Shown here: positions 15,101 through 30,100 of the stretch, piece by piece
How the letters are laid out: every line of letters begins with the position of its first letter
Position numbering within the stretch: position 1 is the first letter of the stretch
Assembly (NCBI GenBank): GCA_918807975.1
Contig: OU964925.1
Location: forward strand, 8,470,798 to 8,534,797
From: Aplidium turbinatum
Taxonomy: Eukaryota; Chordata; Ascidiacea; Aplousobranchia; Polyclinidae
Length of the DNA: 64,000 nucleotides
Reading direction: 5' to 3'
Notes under the pieces: model-generated
The model's database searches: none
What the model saw: the letters and a program-made list of their open reading frames with translations, nothing else
What the model was told of the DNA's origin: nothing
Program-made: the position numbers and the translations under genes

Positions 15101-18100
15101 TTGTGTCATGTGACTTCATTAAAACTTTATCGTTCACCCTTCCATGCACATTTTGATGCATCTTAACACAGTTAAGAATATGCAAAAACAAATTTTCTAT
15201 ACCATGTCACAATTCTGTATAGGCATTGCCGCCTTGTTCATGACGTCAACCTCAAAGTGATAATGTCGCAGTCATTTTCAATAAGCAATCGAAACATCTC
15301 ATGCACGACAATAAGCGTAGTTAAATAATGAGTATCCAGTGGCTTTAAGATAATAATTCATTGATTCAATATCAACATACAAAAAATACTAGCCTACATT
15401 AATCAAATTTGACATAATAGTTTAATGGACTATAAGCATATGGTAAGCCTACACACTTTAACTGTAGGCCTACATTGTTAAAATATAGATGAAAAGTTTT
15501 ACTTGGAAGTTAACGTCACTTGGTACAATGTCGACTTTTGCAAGCCGCCATTGTTGACCAGAGTTTCCGCTTTTTGACCACAGCAGCTCAGCATTGGGAA
15601 AGTCGTGGTATGGCTGGACGTATATATTCAGCGTGCCCATGCCTTCGCCGTACATGTAGTACCTTTAAGTGCAAAGCAATGGCAATAAATCTCTTGCGAA
15701 TTGCCAACATTGTTTGAAATTATTGTTAACCCTTATGCCAGAAAAAGAGCTAATTACGCAAAAGCGATAAAAAGTTTCGATGTTCCACTTATTTTATCAA
15801 CAAAATTTTTTCTTCATAAAGTGAAAGTCCAAATATAACGACTGAGCATTCATTTAAAAAAATTTATTTCCATGAATTTTGCGTGTTCATCATGCGAGGA
15901 AAATTAAATGGAGGAACTTCAGCGTTTTAAACCCTCACCAGAAAGTAAGACAAGTGTTTGATGTGCTCTTCTCTTGGTTGGTCGAAGAAATCCTAGAACG
16001 GGACCCCACACTTGCAGAATACAGCTGAGCGTAATAGTATCTCCCCTGGTCCGTTTGCAGAGTGTGGTCAACGGTAGGCCCCGTGACGTCAGAATGGGCA
16101 GACTTCCCCCTCTTGCCTTCCCAGTCAATGCCATCGTCTGTTCCATCCTGTGAAAAGAGCAGTTTTTAGTTAGACAGAAAACTTATTAAAGATTTATAGT
16201 AGATTACTTGCTGAGCCAACCCGTTTGTCTGATGCGATCGAATGCAGTGGTTAGTTCGAGGCTCAGTAACATTAGACAAACGATTGCTTGAATTGGATAA
16301 AGTAATATTAAGCTTGAAATAACTTTCATTATTTGATCAGTCATTGCTGTCGTCCATTAAACAGTTACTTTGCGACAGCCTACAATAACTCAACAAGAAT
16401 TGGATTTTTGCGCATTTCAGACAGAGTGGAATCTTGTGTCAAAATACCTGGTTGAGATGGCAATTCGTTCCGGCTTCAAAATCACATTCGTGATCTTTGA
16501 TTGGACACTGGCCTTTGGTGACTTTGACGTCATCAATAGCAATATCCCCGTCATATCCGCCTCGTATTCCCTCGATGATCAGTGACCAGTTCATGTTTGG
16601 CGTGTGTTGATAGTACCCGTAGTTCCACCTGTGAGAAATATACAATGCGCTGTGTGATCTTGTCTATATTAGTCCACACTAAGTGGACTTTATACTGTGT
16701 ATACAACATTACTTTTAGTGGGTTCGAGTCATAGGCTTGTGCTGAAACCTGAATGCCTGATAAAATCATGTTTCTACTGTGGAGTTGTCTCTTTTATCAG
16801 CACATGCGTTGACATTTTGTTAATATCGATTTTTTGTGAGATTGTTCTCGCCTCGCATGCATAAACCTTGACTTTGGCGGAGGGGGGTTTGCTGGCGGCG
16901 AAGGCGGTATAAATTTTTTGCAGAATATTTGTTTGTTTATTATCCCACGAATGTTCACTGCCGCCCAATATGATAAAAAAAAGAAATTCCACTCTGAAAT
17001 CTGAATTCTTCAAGAGAACGCGTGAAGTTAGTCAACTGTAAAGAATAAATTTATGAAGGTTTTAAAAGGGCAAGCAAACTGTTTTTGGAAAAGTAGTTTA
17101 AATGATCACAAAAATCTGGACAATAAAAATATAAAAATTGTTTTGACAACGGGGGATCAGTGAACACCTTGAACAGCTGGAATATACACCACTGGTTCAT
17201 CGATGCTGCAACTTCAAACACTTTGAATCACACAGTTCAAGGTATCAAAGGGAAAGATGATACAGATGTAGGAAGCATGCTTTGTCTGCATATGTCACTT
17301 GCAGCCGACTGGTTTTCCCAAGACACAGAAAACTTCGAAAGAACCAGTATTGCTTGGAATGCTGAATAATTATTTCTTGTTGTGCTCCCTGTTTCTGCGT
17401 TTTTGTGTTTATTTCTTTGTGCTTCGTCTGAGAACTATTAAGTCAAAACTAAGTCATGAGTATTGAGTAGGAAGCAGACCCCCCGGTTGGGATTTATGAT
17501 TGTTTTGAGAAGGTTTGTCGACTATTAATCATCTCAAAAGAAAACTTCACTTTGGAGCAGCGCATTTGTATCGAAAAGTACAAGGAAATACCATGCTGAC
17601 AATTTGTCAATATCTGTGCTGATTGAGTTATCAAAAATTCTTGTGCTAATAAGAGTTATAAAGCATCTAAAAGAATCTCAACTGGCATAAAACATCAGGT
17701 AATGGAGTCATCAATAATAACAAAGACAAAGTTCCACCTGCATTGCATGAAACCAGTCGTTTCATAGCAGTGGTTTTTAATCCTTCTGCTAATAGGCAAA
17801 ACTGCAAGAGCAAAGCCACTTATCAATCGAAACAATATACTTTATCTTTTATTTTCTTGATGATATTTTTCGAAAAAAATAAGCTGCATAAATACGATCC
17901 ATATTACCAGACAAGTAGTAACCTAGCTATTGTTTTGCATTGAAAAGCAGTTAGTATTCAGTAGGCTGTCTCAAATAACATACCTGCCGCCTTGGGAACC
18001 AGTTCTGCTCCAGATGTGCCACTTGGATTCCTTGTCGTGGTTGTACCTGTATATGTTGAGCGTACCGACGCTTGGCCCGAGCATGAAGTAATAAAACTCA

Positions 18101-21100
18101 AGGCACGACTGCAGAGAAAAAGAAAAAGATTGGCTTAAAAAGCAAAGACTGCACAGTATATGATTTTTTTCCAGATTACACTAATATTCGAATCAAAACC
18201 CATTAGATGGATGGAACCCCACTAGATGGATCGAACCCCATTAGGATTCAATCCCTTACAAAGAACAGCTCGGAAGAACTGCGACAGTTGGCTGAAAATC
18301 CCCAATTATGGAGACTTTTTATTGACGGTATTTTGCACCCAACTGGTGTAACATAATTTATATGTTACAATCATTCAAATATTGTATTTCAGTCAAGATA
18401 ATTGTCAGCGCTGTATAGATTTCTAACTTTGGTTGTATTAAAGTTTGATCATAAACGCTATTAGCGGGCACTTTGAACTTTGATTATAAAATGGTCCCTG
18501 AATTGGTTAAATTAACACCCACTGTTTATCTTCTGCATCAGTTCAACTTAAAGAAGTCAACTGGACATTGCAGCATATAGCTTGCAACTGCTAATAGAGC
18601 AACTTTTTAAACTGTTTTGTGAATCAATTCCTTAGACTTTTGCAAAAGATTTGACTTTTCACTTTTGTTGCGATAAACTTACCCAGTCATTCTTGGGTAA
18701 TGGAGGCTGTGGGTAGGTTATTAGCCTTGTGTATGCGTTTTGTTTAATCGTTCTAGAAGCATCGAGGTACATGTAGTGACCAATGCCGCTTTCTCCAAGT
18801 GTATGGTCATATCCTGTCACGGAAAAGTTAAGATGAATTGGTAGTTTATCAAATTCTAGCCTGGTACTGACATAATTTCATATAGAAAAACATGCAAATT
18901 TTTATCGACAGATTAGAGACAACCATTATCTGTTGAGAAGTTTTAAAAAGCTTTTTAACATTCAACACAAACAAAATCAAACATTAATTTAACTGAAATC
19001 ATACGACTGTCCACTTTTTCAAATGACTATATCAATTCATTCAAATGTTGAATCAATAACTTTAACGGCGTCGTCAACGCTACTTTTATCTAACGTTTCT
19101 AAATAATTCAGTTTGCAGCTGAACTCCGACTTGAAAAAGGCAATGGGAAAGATTAACAGAACAAAGTTATTCTGTGATTGGATCAGACTCAAAAAAGTTT
19201 TAAATGTGCGGTTGCAATAGAACCGGTTATCTTGCTAACTTGAACGAATAATATGACATAAAGAGCTTCCTAAATTCAGTTAGCCTGCATCAGCCTACAT
19301 TTAAAGCAGGGTAATTGCTGAGGCCTAGTCATTTTGTTTCATAAAACCAAACAAACCTGGTCCTGTGTTGCTCAAAGACCCAGAAGTGACTCCTTGGCCG
19401 TATCTCCAATCGAAGTCATCTTCCTCCTGCTCTTGGTACCATCCACAAGTGTCCACTTCAAAGTCACAAGTCAAATTCTGGTAATTCGATGGAATGTAGC
19501 TTGGGTCGCAATTTTCAAAGGTCACGTCATCTATTGATATGTCAGTGGTACCGACAGCTAGAATGGAAGGTAAGGCAAGGAAAGCAATCTAGATGAACAG
19601 AATTAAAAGTTGATTGTACATTATAAAAAAAACAATTCTTATTGGTGTAACTTCGCATTAAACATGGCAGAAAAAATAAACCAATTATTTTTTATAAATT
19701 GTTTCATATTGTGTGTTTGGTGCGCGTGTCATCTATGGACTGTCTGATTTAATTTATACAACAACACATTTATTATTAAGGCCCTGAATGTAACTGGATG
19801 TTTTCTATTCTTAAATACGCCATTTTGCTTTGTTTACTTAGTTCATGCATATGACTCAGAGTCAGGCACAGTATATTTACTATTGCCAACAATTTCTCTG
19901 TAAACTTCACTATGGAATGGTATCCTAGATCGGGACTTGCAACGAACATGCTTCTTTGCATGTCCACGCAATTGTATGATTACAAGTAGTGGTATAGAAT
20001 AATATAAGCAGAGAAAGCAAGTGTATAAATGATTAGAATGATAAATAATAATCGATAACGGCAAATCAAAGATTTATAGTAACCAATAAACGGTTGCAAC
20101 ACAATGATATTTCTTTCTTCCAACTCACTCTATATCCAGCAGATCTCAGTCCAATTGGTGCAGACTTAGCACTCCAAGCCAAACCCTGCGTACCCTGGGC
20201 GTACCAGACGTCTTTGTATATTTTATCTGTGTTAGCATTGGGATAGATTCGTACAAATATGGCCCCAGCGTCACCTGTGTATTTTAGTACATAAGTTAGG
20301 TTAGCACAGTTGTGCGTTGAGATTATCAACCGACAAACCAATATTAAAACACCATGACATGCAGTAACTGCTAAGCATAGATAAAAGTACCAAACATTTC
20401 CATCCACTGATTTATTAAAGCCATTTAACAGTGTATAGTATTAAATGCGAAAGCTATTACAAGTAAAATCTCATTTTTATGTAAATATTGTTCCTTACCA
20501 CATCGATCAGTCACGTCACAGATCACAGCAACACCATGCAAGCTTACGACAAATTGTCAATACTTCCATCCAAAAGTATTGATAAAGTGTTGGCTGCACC
20601 ACACAAAAACGACAAGTGTAGATCTAAATTGAAGCTCAAAATTGTCATCTTATCGCTGCTGACCTGTCCCTCCGAGATATAGATAGAAGTTCATTCTACA
20701 AGCTCTACCACTTGCTCCAACCGGTACTAGCTCAAAAAAAGCCTGTGCTAGGAAGGATGACTGTGTGCTGTCCACGTGCATGATATAACCTGGAAAATGC
20801 AGACGTAAAAATATAAAGATGAAAATACATGTCGTCTGGCGATTCGCTTTTTTGAGAATTAAATACCTACAATAACAAATACAGTAAGTGTGTTGAAGAA
20901 CGATGACAGCAATGTTTTAAAACCAAATACTAAAAAAAGTATGAAAGGTTATTTTCCTAAACCACCTTGAGGTGATCCAGTCGTTTGATCTCCTTTGGGC
21001 CCATTTGGGTCATTTACAGTGGCCACAGTCACTCTGTTCCAAGCCCAGTTTCCATCACTTCTGTCCGTCCAACCGCAGGTATCGTCTTCAAATGTGCACG

Positions 21101-24100
21101 TTCCACAGTTGGCTTCATCGCTGTGACTTGGACAGTCGGCAATGTAGTCGCAAACCTATAACGGTCAAATACGAAATGATTGAGCAAAAAAGCGGTAAAA
21201 TGAGCTAAATTTATTATAACTTTTAAAATCCAAGATCGGGGAGCAGCTGACTCGAAGACTATATGTCGGCAGCCGTGGCCGAGTGGTTAGCGCGTTGGGC
21301 TCGCAGTCGAGAGCCTGCATGTTCGACTCCAGCCACCCGCGCTTGCTGTTGTTTCTCTGGGCAAGAAACTTTACGATAATTGCCTCTACCTAGTGATCGA
21401 TTTCGAGTAATGGGTAGTACCAAATTTAAGTCATAAGTAGAGTAGACAACCGGAAACAGACATTGCCGTCGGCTGCAGCGTGGGTCAGGTGTACGTCGGA
21501 AGGCGTACACCGATGCATAGCGCTCAAGTCCGCTTTCCCGCAATGCAGGATAACGATAAACAAACAAACAAACAAACAATGTCACTTCGCTGCTTCCTGT
21601 CGTCTGTTGTATCGCATCTGTGATCGCAGTGTACTGTATGTTATCGCAATGGGCGCAAGTAAAACCATGATTGTACTATTATTATTATTGTGTATGCTAA
21701 AGATGTTTTTAACGTACAAAATATTAACTTAAAAACCAAATTAGTAGTCAGTAGCGCATTTACCTGCCAGCAATTGATACCATTTTTTCAATCATAATTA
21801 TTTAATTATTTATTTTATTATTATTAAGTGGATATTATTTTTGAAATCAATTTTTTCTGCAACTAAGATTGATAAGGTAACATTAACTTCATGTTTATAA
21901 GTTATTTATGGTTGTAAAACTTAATTCCTCGTTCTATCGCAGGTGGACATCAAACTCTACCTTGCTGCTGTCAATGCAAGTAAATCCATCGCCACATACG
22001 ACCTGTCCGGCTGGACATATTGAGGGTGTGGTGGGGGGCGTTGTCCCTGGAGGTAGGGGGGTGTCGGAAAGAAACTCGCAGGCAGGGGTAAAAGAAACAT
22101 CATCAATAGCAATATCACCTTCATGACCATCACCAACTACTCCCTCAATGAGAATCTATAAAAGAAATTGCATAAGTTTTTGGCCAACGCTAATTCAGTG
22201 ACGACTTTAATTCTGTGACTTGATTGCGAACCAATAGTACTACCTACCCAGCTGCAAAGCGATGATTTAGTTGTCACCGTTCTGTAAATATAGCACTCTA
22301 CGACTCCTGGTGATATATTAGTTTTATGCCAAAAAACAAAACGGTTTATTACAATATGACTAAAAGATATACTACAGTTTAAAGGTGAGACATTTACACA
22401 ATATCTCAATGACAGTGGCAATACTGAAGAATAGGAAAACTGACAAAATGTAAAATCTTTCTTCAGACAACTTGGATTTTATAATTAACTTGACTATAAT
22501 TGCACACCTGAAAGTTCTTATTGTCAGCAGGTGTAAGTTCAGCTCTTGCAAAGAAATCTTGGTCAAGAGACTTTTCTCTGTGCCACAACTTCGTCCACGG
22601 ACCTCCGTCCTGGCAAGAAAATAGATTATATTGAATATCTCATTATTCTGATTGTTTGCCTGCAAGCAATTGTGCCAAGTCCGCCGATTGTAAGGCTCTG
22701 CGTAGTCTACGCATTCAAAAATGAATGCAAATTGTTATTGAACCAACTACCCTACACTTTAAAAATTGCTTTAACAATCATTAATCAACGCTGTAACGTA
22801 GAAGTGGTCACCTGTGTTCTCTTGTAGATGTTTAACGCCCCAATGTGGTTGCCGAGCATGTGGTAGAAGAATCTCATCTGACACGCACCACTCCCACCAT
22901 TCGCCCGGATAGGGGGGAAGGCAAACACGGCGTTGTCGTTTTCAAGATTCGGACGTGACGCGCTCATGTAAATGTAGTGCCTACCGATGACGACATAATA
23001 AACAATAAGTCTTCAGTATGAATCCAATCAAAAGACGCCAAAAAATGACACAGAAAACATGAATTTCAATGCTCCACAATTACCAAATATGCAGTTGCTG
23101 TAAAGTCGTGTCAATGATCAATGACATTATTCCAATCTAATTTCATAGTAAACTATTTTCATAGTGAACTGTGGCAATACTTTACGTAGCTCTAACTAAC
23201 GCACGTACGTATAGTCGTATACGTACGTTGCCACGTACACCTACCAGACGTACTCACCCGGTATCAGAGTTCGTGGTATGATCTCTAGTCGGACCAGTCC
23301 CAGCAGTGTGTGGGGTATCAGCAGACCTCCATTCCCAATCTATCGTTCCCAAGCCCGAGTTGTAGCCTTTAATATGAAGGCAACGCAAAATCAAAGTCAG
23401 ACAGGAATTTAAGTTCGTTTTTTTTTAATATGACGAGCAGGCTGCCACAAAATGCTGAAAGTGAAACTCAAGTCTGTGACGTTTCGCCAATCTGTATGAT
23501 CGACTTACTAAAGAGCTACTGTAAAACAGTATTTACGATGATGGTGAGAAATAACAAGAAGATACATAAAATTGAACTAATCAAAATAAAAATGTTTTAA
23601 TGACCAACATATAAAAAAAATGCCACGAAGAAGAAAAAAATAAAATGGGTATTTTCTAGACATATACTGTATTCTGTTGCCTATATTAGGTATATTATTT
23701 CGGCCTGTCACAATGATTAAAAACAAAATGAAAGTCGAGATTATATCGCGCGCTTTACACAGATTCGAAAGCGTGGTATAAAAGACAAGAGGAAATATTA
23801 CAACACTCACCATCGCAAAGGCCTTCCTCGAAGTCGCACTGAGTATATCCAGCACAGCTTGTTTCGTCACTGCTGTCACCACAGTTGTCTTCCAAGTCAC
23901 AGAGGAGAGCGTTGTCCACGCAGGACCCGCGAGTGCATCTGACATGATTGCAAGTCACATAGCAAAGTGATGACAATATTGATACACACAACCAAAAAAG
24001 ATACAAATACAGTTTGGAGTGAAAATGATTTTACCTTCAAAGATTGTTTTGTAGGCGGCAAAAGCTGTCGTGTTTTACTTAGTTTTAATGTAGTTGAATG

Positions 24101-27100
24101 TTAATCAAGAAAAATGACCAAACAAAAATATTCAGCTGTTTCAAGTATCGGTATGTTAAATCGACAACGTGCAGCGAAAAATCATTTGCAGTTGATGCAA
24201 TAGGCAATACCGCGTTTGATCAGGTTGGCAAGATCCAGAAGTGATGTTTGGCAGTGCGCAGTTGACAAAGATGAAGTCGTCAACAGCGAGATCGCCTTCT
24301 CCGTTGACACTTCTAGTAGCTTGTAAGGTCAAGTACCAGTATGGTGGAACTCGTCCTAAGAAAATGATAAACAAATCATAAAAAGTAACAAAATCAAACT
24401 AAATTAAGGTGATTGCATAGACCAACTTGAAATGGTTGAAAAATAGCTTCACAGTATGGTAATATATGTTTGCAGCATATTAACAAGGAATGCTGTGTTT
24501 TACTTGGCTATGAACGCAAAGCCGAGTGTTTGCCGATTATACCGACGTAGTCCAAAAGTCGGCAGCAAGAATTTCAATTCTGCAATGTTCATCAGCAGCC
24601 GAATGCATTATCAAGCTCACAAGCATGGAGTAGTTGTGTGTCACTAATTATTCTGATTAAACGGACTGCCGACATAATACCAATAACTAAGCTTATTGTG
24701 GGTTTTAGATTAAAACTAGTGTCTAATCAAAACATGTACTTTTGTACGTTAATTTTTGTTTAGGCTATGACATGTCAATCAAATGGGAAAAAAGTTGCAG
24801 CCGGCAACAAAGAAAGAAAATTAGAAATTCAACTGAATATCGATACCAAGCTTGAACCGTCAAACGTAGCACTTAGATATATATCTGCAATCTCTCACCT
24901 ATGTAGACACTAGTCTCCATCCATTTGTCGCCTTCATTGTAACTGTGCTCCCAGATCGTAAAGCTTCTTGTAGGCAGCCTCATTACCAATCTCAGTTTCC
25001 CTGGGTTAGGGTTCAGGAGGGTTTCGGTAAACCCATCTCCGTACATGTGATACGCAAAAAAGACCTACAAACACCAAAAATCAGTACTATAAAGTTGAAT
25101 GAGTTTCGCTTTTAGCAGCATGATCGTTGCTTACTTCACAGTGTAGATTCAAACGATCTGTTATAGCCTGATGCTGCGGGTTCTTTTTGGCAATATCAAA
25201 TTACACTAGCTTTCGGAACACAGTTCCCTAGTCATGTGCTATGACGAATGGTGTTGAAGTCAGTGAGTGGTTTTTTTAAAATGGCTCTTTGTTTTGCCGG
25301 CTGTTGAGTTAAACTCAACAGCAGGCAGCTTCAACCTAAAACTAAAACAAAGAGCCATTTTAAAAAACCACTCACTGACTTCAACACCATTCGTCATAGC
25401 ACATGACTAGGGAACTGTGTTCCGAAAGCTAGTGTAATTTGATATTGCCAAAAAGAACCCGCAGCATCAGGCTATAACAGATCGTTTGAATCTACACTGT
25501 GAAGTCAGTACTATAAATACAAGATCATCTATTGCGCCAAAACAATATTGCACTATATTTATCTTACAATAAAGTAAAAACTTGAAATTTGTTTAAAAGT
25601 GCAACAGCTTGAAATTATATTAGCGCTCACCTGGCATGAAGAGCTAGATTGCATAAGAACTGGAGTGATCATGACAGCTTCAGAGCGAGCTTGTCCAGTC
25701 GTGGCTTCCACAGCCATGTAGTAGCCTGCAAAGAAAATCATATCAATTGACACGGACTGACACTTGAATGGCTGCTCTTTTGGTGAGATGTGTTTTAGGG
25801 AAAAAATAATATTAAAAAAAAACTATTTTTTTACAAAAAAGATGGTATTTTCAATCATAGACTTGGCGAAAACTGTGAAGAAATACCTGCTGATGTCCCC
25901 AGGGTGTGATCAACTGAAGGGCCGGTATCTATTCCAGATGTACCATCTCTGTCTCTGTTCCACTTATATGTACCGGCAGATACGTCATTCCAACCACACA
26001 CTCCATTTTCAAAGGTACATTCACCACACGTCGCCTCATCCCATTTGTTTGCACAATCTATTAACATTGTGAATACGTTCGTAAACAAAATACACTACAA
26101 ACTTTGAGACAACTTAGAACCAATACAACGCTAAAACGATTGTCATACCGACGGTGAAGTCACAGACTTTATAGCTGTTAATTGTCTCTGAAGATGATGG
26201 ACCACAAGTAATGGTGGTAGGTGGTGAGATAGTTGCACAAGAGCCTGCAGAAAAAAAAAGCCATCAAGTTAAGAACAAGAGATTAAGATCCAAGATCTAA
26301 GAGATTAAGATCCATCCTTAAGCCACTGTAACAACATGACAACAGTGAATTTAGAAGTAAACAATTGAGGTATCAAATAGTAAAAAGCAAGCTTCAAAAA
26401 TAACTTCACCATTTGGGTTAAATTAACAGTGGGCCGAAAATACTGTTTAGTTATTTTAGTCATTGCTAAGTCATCTGTTGAATAAAATATTAAGCTACTT
26501 GTAATGCGAGTAATATTGGGTTAACTTTCCTACCTTCACTAGCACTGACAATTTATCAACAGAAGATAGAAACTAGTCGTTAAAATCATTTCAGTCTTTT
26601 TGATCAGAAACAACTAAGGGCGGCTTTAAAATTTTGCAGAAAAGAGAGACACAATAAATGCACTTAACACATTACAAGTAACCTATGCTAAAAATATATT
26701 TATGCCAAAAAGTACCTCTCCACGTGACAATATCATCAATGGCCATGTCTCCACCGACGTTGGATCCAATCGTCCCTTCTATTATGACGTAAAACGAGTC
26801 AGCAGCAGGGATGTCAAACTTAAAAGTAAAAAATCAAGCGTAACCTATGACATATCTAACCAACAAATCCAGGCGAAACCTATACAACTATTAAAGCATT
26901 CGATGAAAATTACACAAGTAGTTTTTTTGAGCAATTTTTACGAAATTGTTCCGGTTGAGTCTGTTCAAATCAATTCTTTTTTTAAATGATTAAACGTTTT
27001 TAAATGTTTAAATCTTTGTGAACATCTGAAATTTTTTTTAAACGATGTAAAAATGGGATTGACTTGCTTGCTGGATCATTAGTTGTCCTACACCTCCATA

Positions 27101-30100
27101 TGTTGGATTTTACAGACAAAATATCTATGCTTTAACGTGCTACTCCATTTCAAGTTTAGACTGTCTCATAGCTTACTTGCATATATTTCCAGCCTTCTCC
27201 TTGCTGGCCACTTTTGAACCACAAGTCATTCATGGTACCGGGGTAACCCCCCATAACATAAGAGATGTTCAAAGAGCCCACGGTGTTGCCGTACATGCTG
27301 TACCTAGAATGAAGAATACAAAAGCATGTTGAGTTTAGACAACCTTTTTGCCATATCGATAGAAGTTTCAAAACTTTCTGAGAAAGTTAAACTTTACCTA
27401 AATCAAACGAACCCGATAATTAGGTAAACATCAACCCTAAAAACAAAGTTTTCAAACTGAACTTTAACACATCACTCGGTTCTTCCATACCAAAACGTGA
27501 AGCAGTGGGAATTGTCTTTCTCGTTTTCATACTTGAAAAACACTTCTGACAAAAGTCGAGCTTTTTCACCGATAACTCTGGGCTCTGATGCTTCAATGTA
27601 CATGTAGTTTCCTATAAACACATCAAAAAGTGAAGTGAATCTAGTGATTAAGTTATTAGTTGTAAAAGAGCTTTAAAAAACATACAGTTTGCAACGTTTA
27701 GTGATATTAGACACACAAATGTTCATACTGCATGCTTATGGCATGAATATTTGTTATTTACATGAGGTGCCAACAGCTTGAAATAAGCCGCGTAGACCAC
27801 TTGGCATTCAATTATTGAAATTAAATATTGCGTAAAAACTGAAAAATATTGCCAACTGAACAGCAACGCAAGATAGCATCTTATGCCTACTTATTAAACC
27901 ATGAGTACCGGTACATTATCAATCTCTTTTATTTTTGACGTTATACTGCTTAGATCGTTGTACATCGCAGTGTAAGCGGCAGTATGGTCTTAAGCTTACA
28001 CAATTTACTACTGTACCTTTGCCAGTTCCGTGGTCCATGCTGGGGCCAGTGTTATCAGTGGGTGTGGCACCATTCCATAACAGCCAATCAAAATCGTCGT
28101 CCATTGCGTTGCTCCACCCACATTTGTCATAATTGAAGTCACATGACCCTAAAGTGAAAGGTTAATGTTGTCACAAACATTCACCAGCGGGTTGTGTTAC
28201 GATTGTGAATTAATGAATTGTCCAAACTTCTTCATTTTTAGACGAAATAAAAAGTAGGCTATTTCAAATTTGCAGTAAGCAATACCAATACTAAAAATCT
28301 ATTTTGATAAAAACCGCAAGATGCAGGGGGTCGAACCTGCGACCATCGAAACGTCATTCAGACGTCACGACTCCGCCTTGTTGGCAACCTGGCGCTATTT
28401 AAACTTTATTAACAGTGCAAAACGGTTCCTGGCAAACACTCACCAGATGTTTCACAATACTCGTCTCGGATTTCCAGGTCATCAATCGCGATATCGCTGG
28501 TCACGCCTGCACCCATCACTCCCTCAAAGACAAACTGGAAATAAGTTCAGTCGCGTTACTAAGTATTTTTAGGGAAATATCGGAAGTGAAACTTTTCACT
28601 TGAAACCAGTTTTACGGAATGTACAAAAATAGCAAGATCTAAACCCGAAAACACTCGTTGTAAAAATAACAACCCATCAAGATACAAACCAGATAACAAC
28701 AATGGCACACTGAATAGTGTTGCAATGGTGCATAGACATTGAATCATGCCACAATCTAAATTACTGACAGTTGAAACTTGGTATGTCACAAGTCAGCAAA
28801 TTCAGTTTAGCAAGCGATGACCAAGCAAGTTCGAAATGAGCAAGTAAAACTCATTTGCTAAGTTGGACAGTAGATTAAATGTACTAGCTGATGAGTTGAA
28901 GCACTTGTTGAGTTGTCGCATGCCGAGTGGCCAGAAGACCGAATCCAATTGGTTATTTTGCTAATTTGGACTTGTCCTTTAGTTGTTGGTAATTTTGACT
29001 GGACGTCCTCAACTTTCTATTGGGATTCATGTCGTCTACCTCCACGTGGTGAATCCTGGTAACTGGAAACTTTTCCAGGCTAATGACGACTACCAGAAGC
29101 AGAAACTGCTTTTCATACGAACGACGATGACGACTTTCTATTTGTGATCCATATTGATACAGCTCAAACACTAAACTATAATTCATGCATAAGTCAACAT
29201 TGTTTTACAGTCGAAAAACGTTGAATGTTTATTTGTAGTTCACAGCAAATTTATGAAATATGTTTGAAACATCTTTCTGCAACAAAGATCAAAAAGCTAC
29301 AGTTTTGTTTTACTGACCTGGAAAGATTCTTTCGACAAGAATGGAAAAGAAGCTCTTTTCCAACTCTTTCCTTGGTTGCCAGTCAAAGTCCAACGTGGAA
29401 AAGCGCTGTAGACTTCGTTCTCCATGCTCCACACGTTGAGAGTTCCTGTGGCATTGCCGTACATATTGTACCTATGATGAAAGCAAAGCATGTCGGGTTT
29501 TATAGCGTACGCCTTTTGAAAATCATAATCTTGGCTTATCATTTTAACTTGAAGAAAATTTTCACTAATTTTTATAGATTTTCATCGCAATAAATAGTTA
29601 AACATTACTTGAAATTTGTAATGAAGCAAAGCTGAAATAGCAGTGTTGGCACGTTTATTTATAGAGCTAAGATATGACACTCGTAGCTTACAGACAGCAG
29701 CTTTTTGCAGTGGGAAGCACATATTTTGATTAAAAACTTACCAAAAAATGATGCACTTTTCCGAAATAGCAGTATGTCGGGGACTGATCAACCGCGCTTT
29801 GGAACCTGTGCTCATCTTATCAGCCTCTGTGTACATGTAATAGCCATTTGTCGATTGTGTGGTGTGGTCGTAATCAGGTCCTGAAAAAATATGAATGTTT
29901 GTATATTGGATGTCATAACGTTAAGTCGTATAATTATATCTATCATTCAGAGTAAAAATGTACACGGCTGTGCCTTTATACGGCTGCGGTGACACTGTCT
30001 GCTTTTGTAAGGTGCTGAGAGAACCAAAGATCTGTGATAGATATAGGCCTACAGCACTTTATGAAAGCAAAGGCTGCGCTTTTTGAAGACAAGCTCATCA

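Noticed and set aside
17160-17369. 69-codon plus-strand frame in the 16629-17983 intron
   Set aside because: No recognisable family, no splice or codon support, and only chance length in AT-rich DNA.
21268-21345. A functional tRNA-Ser gene
   Set aside because: The head continues into a SINE body with a caaa tail, and an almost identical copy exists at 41281.
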